Assembly (NCBI GenBank): GCA_964625225.1
Contig: CAZVAR010000182.1
Coordinates: 1-5,975, forward strand
Length of the DNA stretch: 5,975 nucleotides
Direction of reading: 5' to 3'
DNA from: CAZVAR01 sp964625225
GTDB taxonomy: Bacteria; Pseudomonadota; Alphaproteobacteria; JAJUGE01
Shown: positions 4,699-5,975 of the stretch, piece by piece
How positions within the stretch are numbered: the stretch's first letter is position 1
Layout: each line of letters begins with the position of its first letter
The notes under the pieces: model-generated
Databases searched by the model: none
What the model saw: the letters and a program-made list of their open reading frames with translations, nothing else
What the model was told of the DNA's origin: nothing
Program-made: the position numbers and the translations under genes

Positions 4699-5975
4699 TC
4701 ATGCCGCCGGCTTGACCCGTGAACCCTTGCGCCCTTTCGGATCCGGGTCGGCAACCGCCGCACGACCGGTTTCCAGCTTCGGCGCCGGCGGCAGTCCGGT
4801 CACCTCGAGAATCTGGTCCTCGTCGAGCGTCTCGTGGACGAGCAGCGCCTCGACCAGCGCGTCGAGCGCCTTGCGGTGCTTGCTCAACAGGCTCTTCGCC
4901 TGATCGTAGCTTTCCCCGATGATCCTCCGCACTTCGGCGTCGATGAGACGGGCCGTCTCCTCGCTGAAGGGCCTCTCGCCGCCGAAGCCGGTGGTGACGC
5001 CGAGATACGGGTTCCGGCGCGGTGCGAGCTGCACGAGGCCGAGCTTCTCGCTCATCCCCCAGCGCGTCACCATGGTGCGCGCGAGATTGGTCGCCTGCTC
5101 GATGTCGTTCTCGGCGCCGGTGGTCTTGGTGCCGTAGACCAGCTCCTCGGCCGCGCGCCCGCCGAGCATGCCGATGATCCGCGCCCGCAGATATCCCTCC
5201 GGGAAGTTGTAGCGGTCGCTGTCCGGCCGCTGATAGGTGACGCCGAGCGCCTGCCCGCGCGGCACGATCGTCACCCGGTGCACCGGATCGGCGCCGGGAA
5301 CGACCAGGCCGAGAACGGCGTGCCCGCTTTCGTGATAGGCGATGCGCTCGCGGTCTTCCCGGCTGAGGAGCAGTGGACGCTCCGGACCCAGCACGATCTT
5401 TTCCAGCGCATCCAGGAAGTCCACATGCTGCACTGCGTCCCGGTCGCGGCGCGCCGCCAGCAGCGCCGCCTCGTTGACCAGGTTCCGGATGTCGGCGCCC
5501 GAGAAGCCCGGCGTCGCCGCGGCCAGATCGGCGAGGGCCACATCCGCGGCCAGCGGCACCTTGCGCGTGTGCACCTCGAGGATCGCCTCGCGGCCCGCCT
5601 TGTCCGGAAGATTGACGACGACGCGCCGATCGAAGCGCCCGGGGCGCAGGAGCGCCTTGTCGAGCACGTCCGGCTGGTTGGTCGCGGCCAGCACGATCAC
5701 GCCCTCGCGGCCGGAGAATCCGTCCATCTCGGTGAGGATCTGCTGCAGCGTCTGCTCGTGCTCGCTGGTGCCGCCGACCGCGACCTGTCCCCGCGCGCGG
5801 CCGATCGCATCGATCTCGTCGATGAACACGATCGAGGGCGCGTTCGCCCGCGCCTCCTTGAAGAGATCGCGCACGCGCGCCGCCCCGACGCCCACGATCA
5901 TCCCCACGAACTCCGCGGCGCTCATGGAGAAGACCGGAACGCCGGCCTCGCCGGCGACCGCCTTGGCCAGCAAGG
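4699..5975 (-). CDS. ftsH: FtsH-type ATP-dependent zinc metalloprotease (partial, N-terminus outside window)
   Basis: The last 424 residues of an FtsH, a hexameric inner-membrane AAA+ protease that pulls out and degrades membrane and soluble proteins. The window begins just after the Walker A GKT. The leftmost codon, TTG at 5973-5971, is an internal Leu, not a start. Visible parts, numbered from that Leu: pore loop FVGMIVGVG (22-30), Walker B IVFIDE (48-53), second region of homology ending RPGRFDRR (110-117) with arginine fingers R113 and R116, and the protease domain with HESGH (214-218, zinc His pair and catalytic Glu) and D290 in AENDI as third zinc ligand. Both ATPase and protease centres look intact. 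The pore-loop Phe of the conserved FVG (Phe228 in E. coli) is Ile26, and the preceding Glu is Gly24. The tail (about 408-424) is short and basic. Membrane segments would be upstream, out of view. Cytochrome c follows downstream. It may be a second FtsH paralogue rather than the main housekeeping copy. Confidence -1.
   Translation of the reverse strand, partial: LLAKAVAGEAGVPVFSMSAAEFVGMIVGVGAARVRDLFKEARANAPSIVFIDEIDAIGRARGQVAVGGTSEHEQTLQQILTEMDGFSGREGVIVLAATNQPDVLDKALLRPGRFDRRVVVNLPDKAGREAILEVHTRKVPLAADVALADLAAATPGFSGADIRNLVNEAALLAARRDRDAVQHVDFLDALEKIVLGPERPLLLSREDRERIAYHESGHAVLGLVVPGADPVHRVTIVPRGQALGVTYQRPDSDRYNFPEGYLRARIIGMLGGRAAEELVYGTKTTGAENDIEQATNLARTMVTRWGMSEKLGLVQLAPRRNPYLGVTTGFGGERPFSEETARLIDAEVRRIIGESYDQAKSLLSKHRKALDALVEALLVHETLDEDQILEVTGLPPAPKLETGRAAVADPDPKGRKGSRVKPAA

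Noticed and set aside
3467..4702. Minus-strand open frame (411 codons) across the reductase and cytochrome genes in another frame
   Set aside because: Its translation is low-complexity Arg/Pro/Ala-rich; the true genes in the other frames have clear SDR and CxxCH motifs.
1..5975. Search for CRISPR arrays, tRNA genes, insertion sequences, toxin-antitoxin or retron-like structures
   Set aside because: No regularly spaced repeats, no tRNA-like cloverleaf, no transposase or reverse transcriptase motifs were seen; the window is ordinary metabolic and housekeeping coding DNA apart from the active-site variants noted.

Overview
This is a very GC-rich, densely coding chromosomal window. The codon use, the compact spacing and the family types (acyl-CoA catabolism genes, an FtsH-type protease, a small periplasmic cytochrome c) fit an alphaproteobacterium, perhaps of the Rhodospirillales/Hyphomicrobiales kind. 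That placement is an inference from style, since no rRNA or other marker gene is present. Six protein genes are supported, two of them cut by the window edges. I see no RNA gene, CRISPR array, insertion sequence or phage gene.

Left part: positions 1-751 (minus) hold the N-terminal 250 residues of a class III PLP aminotransferase of the glutamate-1-semialdehyde aminomutase type. A divergent intergenic region of about 196 bp separates it from an acyl-CoA dehydrogenase (948-2114, plus). After a repeat-bearing gap of about 270 bp comes a crotonase-fold (enoyl-CoA hydratase/isomerase family) protein (2387-3169, plus). A strong hairpin at 3197-3228 lies between this gene and the convergent gene that follows.

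Right part, all on the minus strand: a partial FtsH AAA+ zinc metalloprotease (4699 to the window end), then a small secreted c-type cytochrome (4342-4647), then, after a gap of about 200 bp with a perfect 10-bp hairpin, a short-chain dehydrogenase resembling mitochondrial 2,4-dienoyl-CoA reductase (3283-4137).

The dehydrogenase, the crotonase-fold protein and the reductase are the kinds of enzyme that act in turn on (poly)unsaturated or otherwise modified acyl-CoA thioesters, so the middle of the window looks like an acyl-CoA degradation island. The aminotransferase may feed or drain it, but nothing here fixes a substrate. FtsH and the cytochrome form a separate membrane/periplasm unit.

The window contains no obviously new system. 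The most interesting signals are active-site departures. The crotonase-fold protein lacks the acidic residue at all three positions where well-studied relatives carry it. The reductase has Ser where mitochondrial 2,4-dienoyl-CoA reductase has its catalytic Tyr. The FtsH has Ile in place of the pore-loop Phe.
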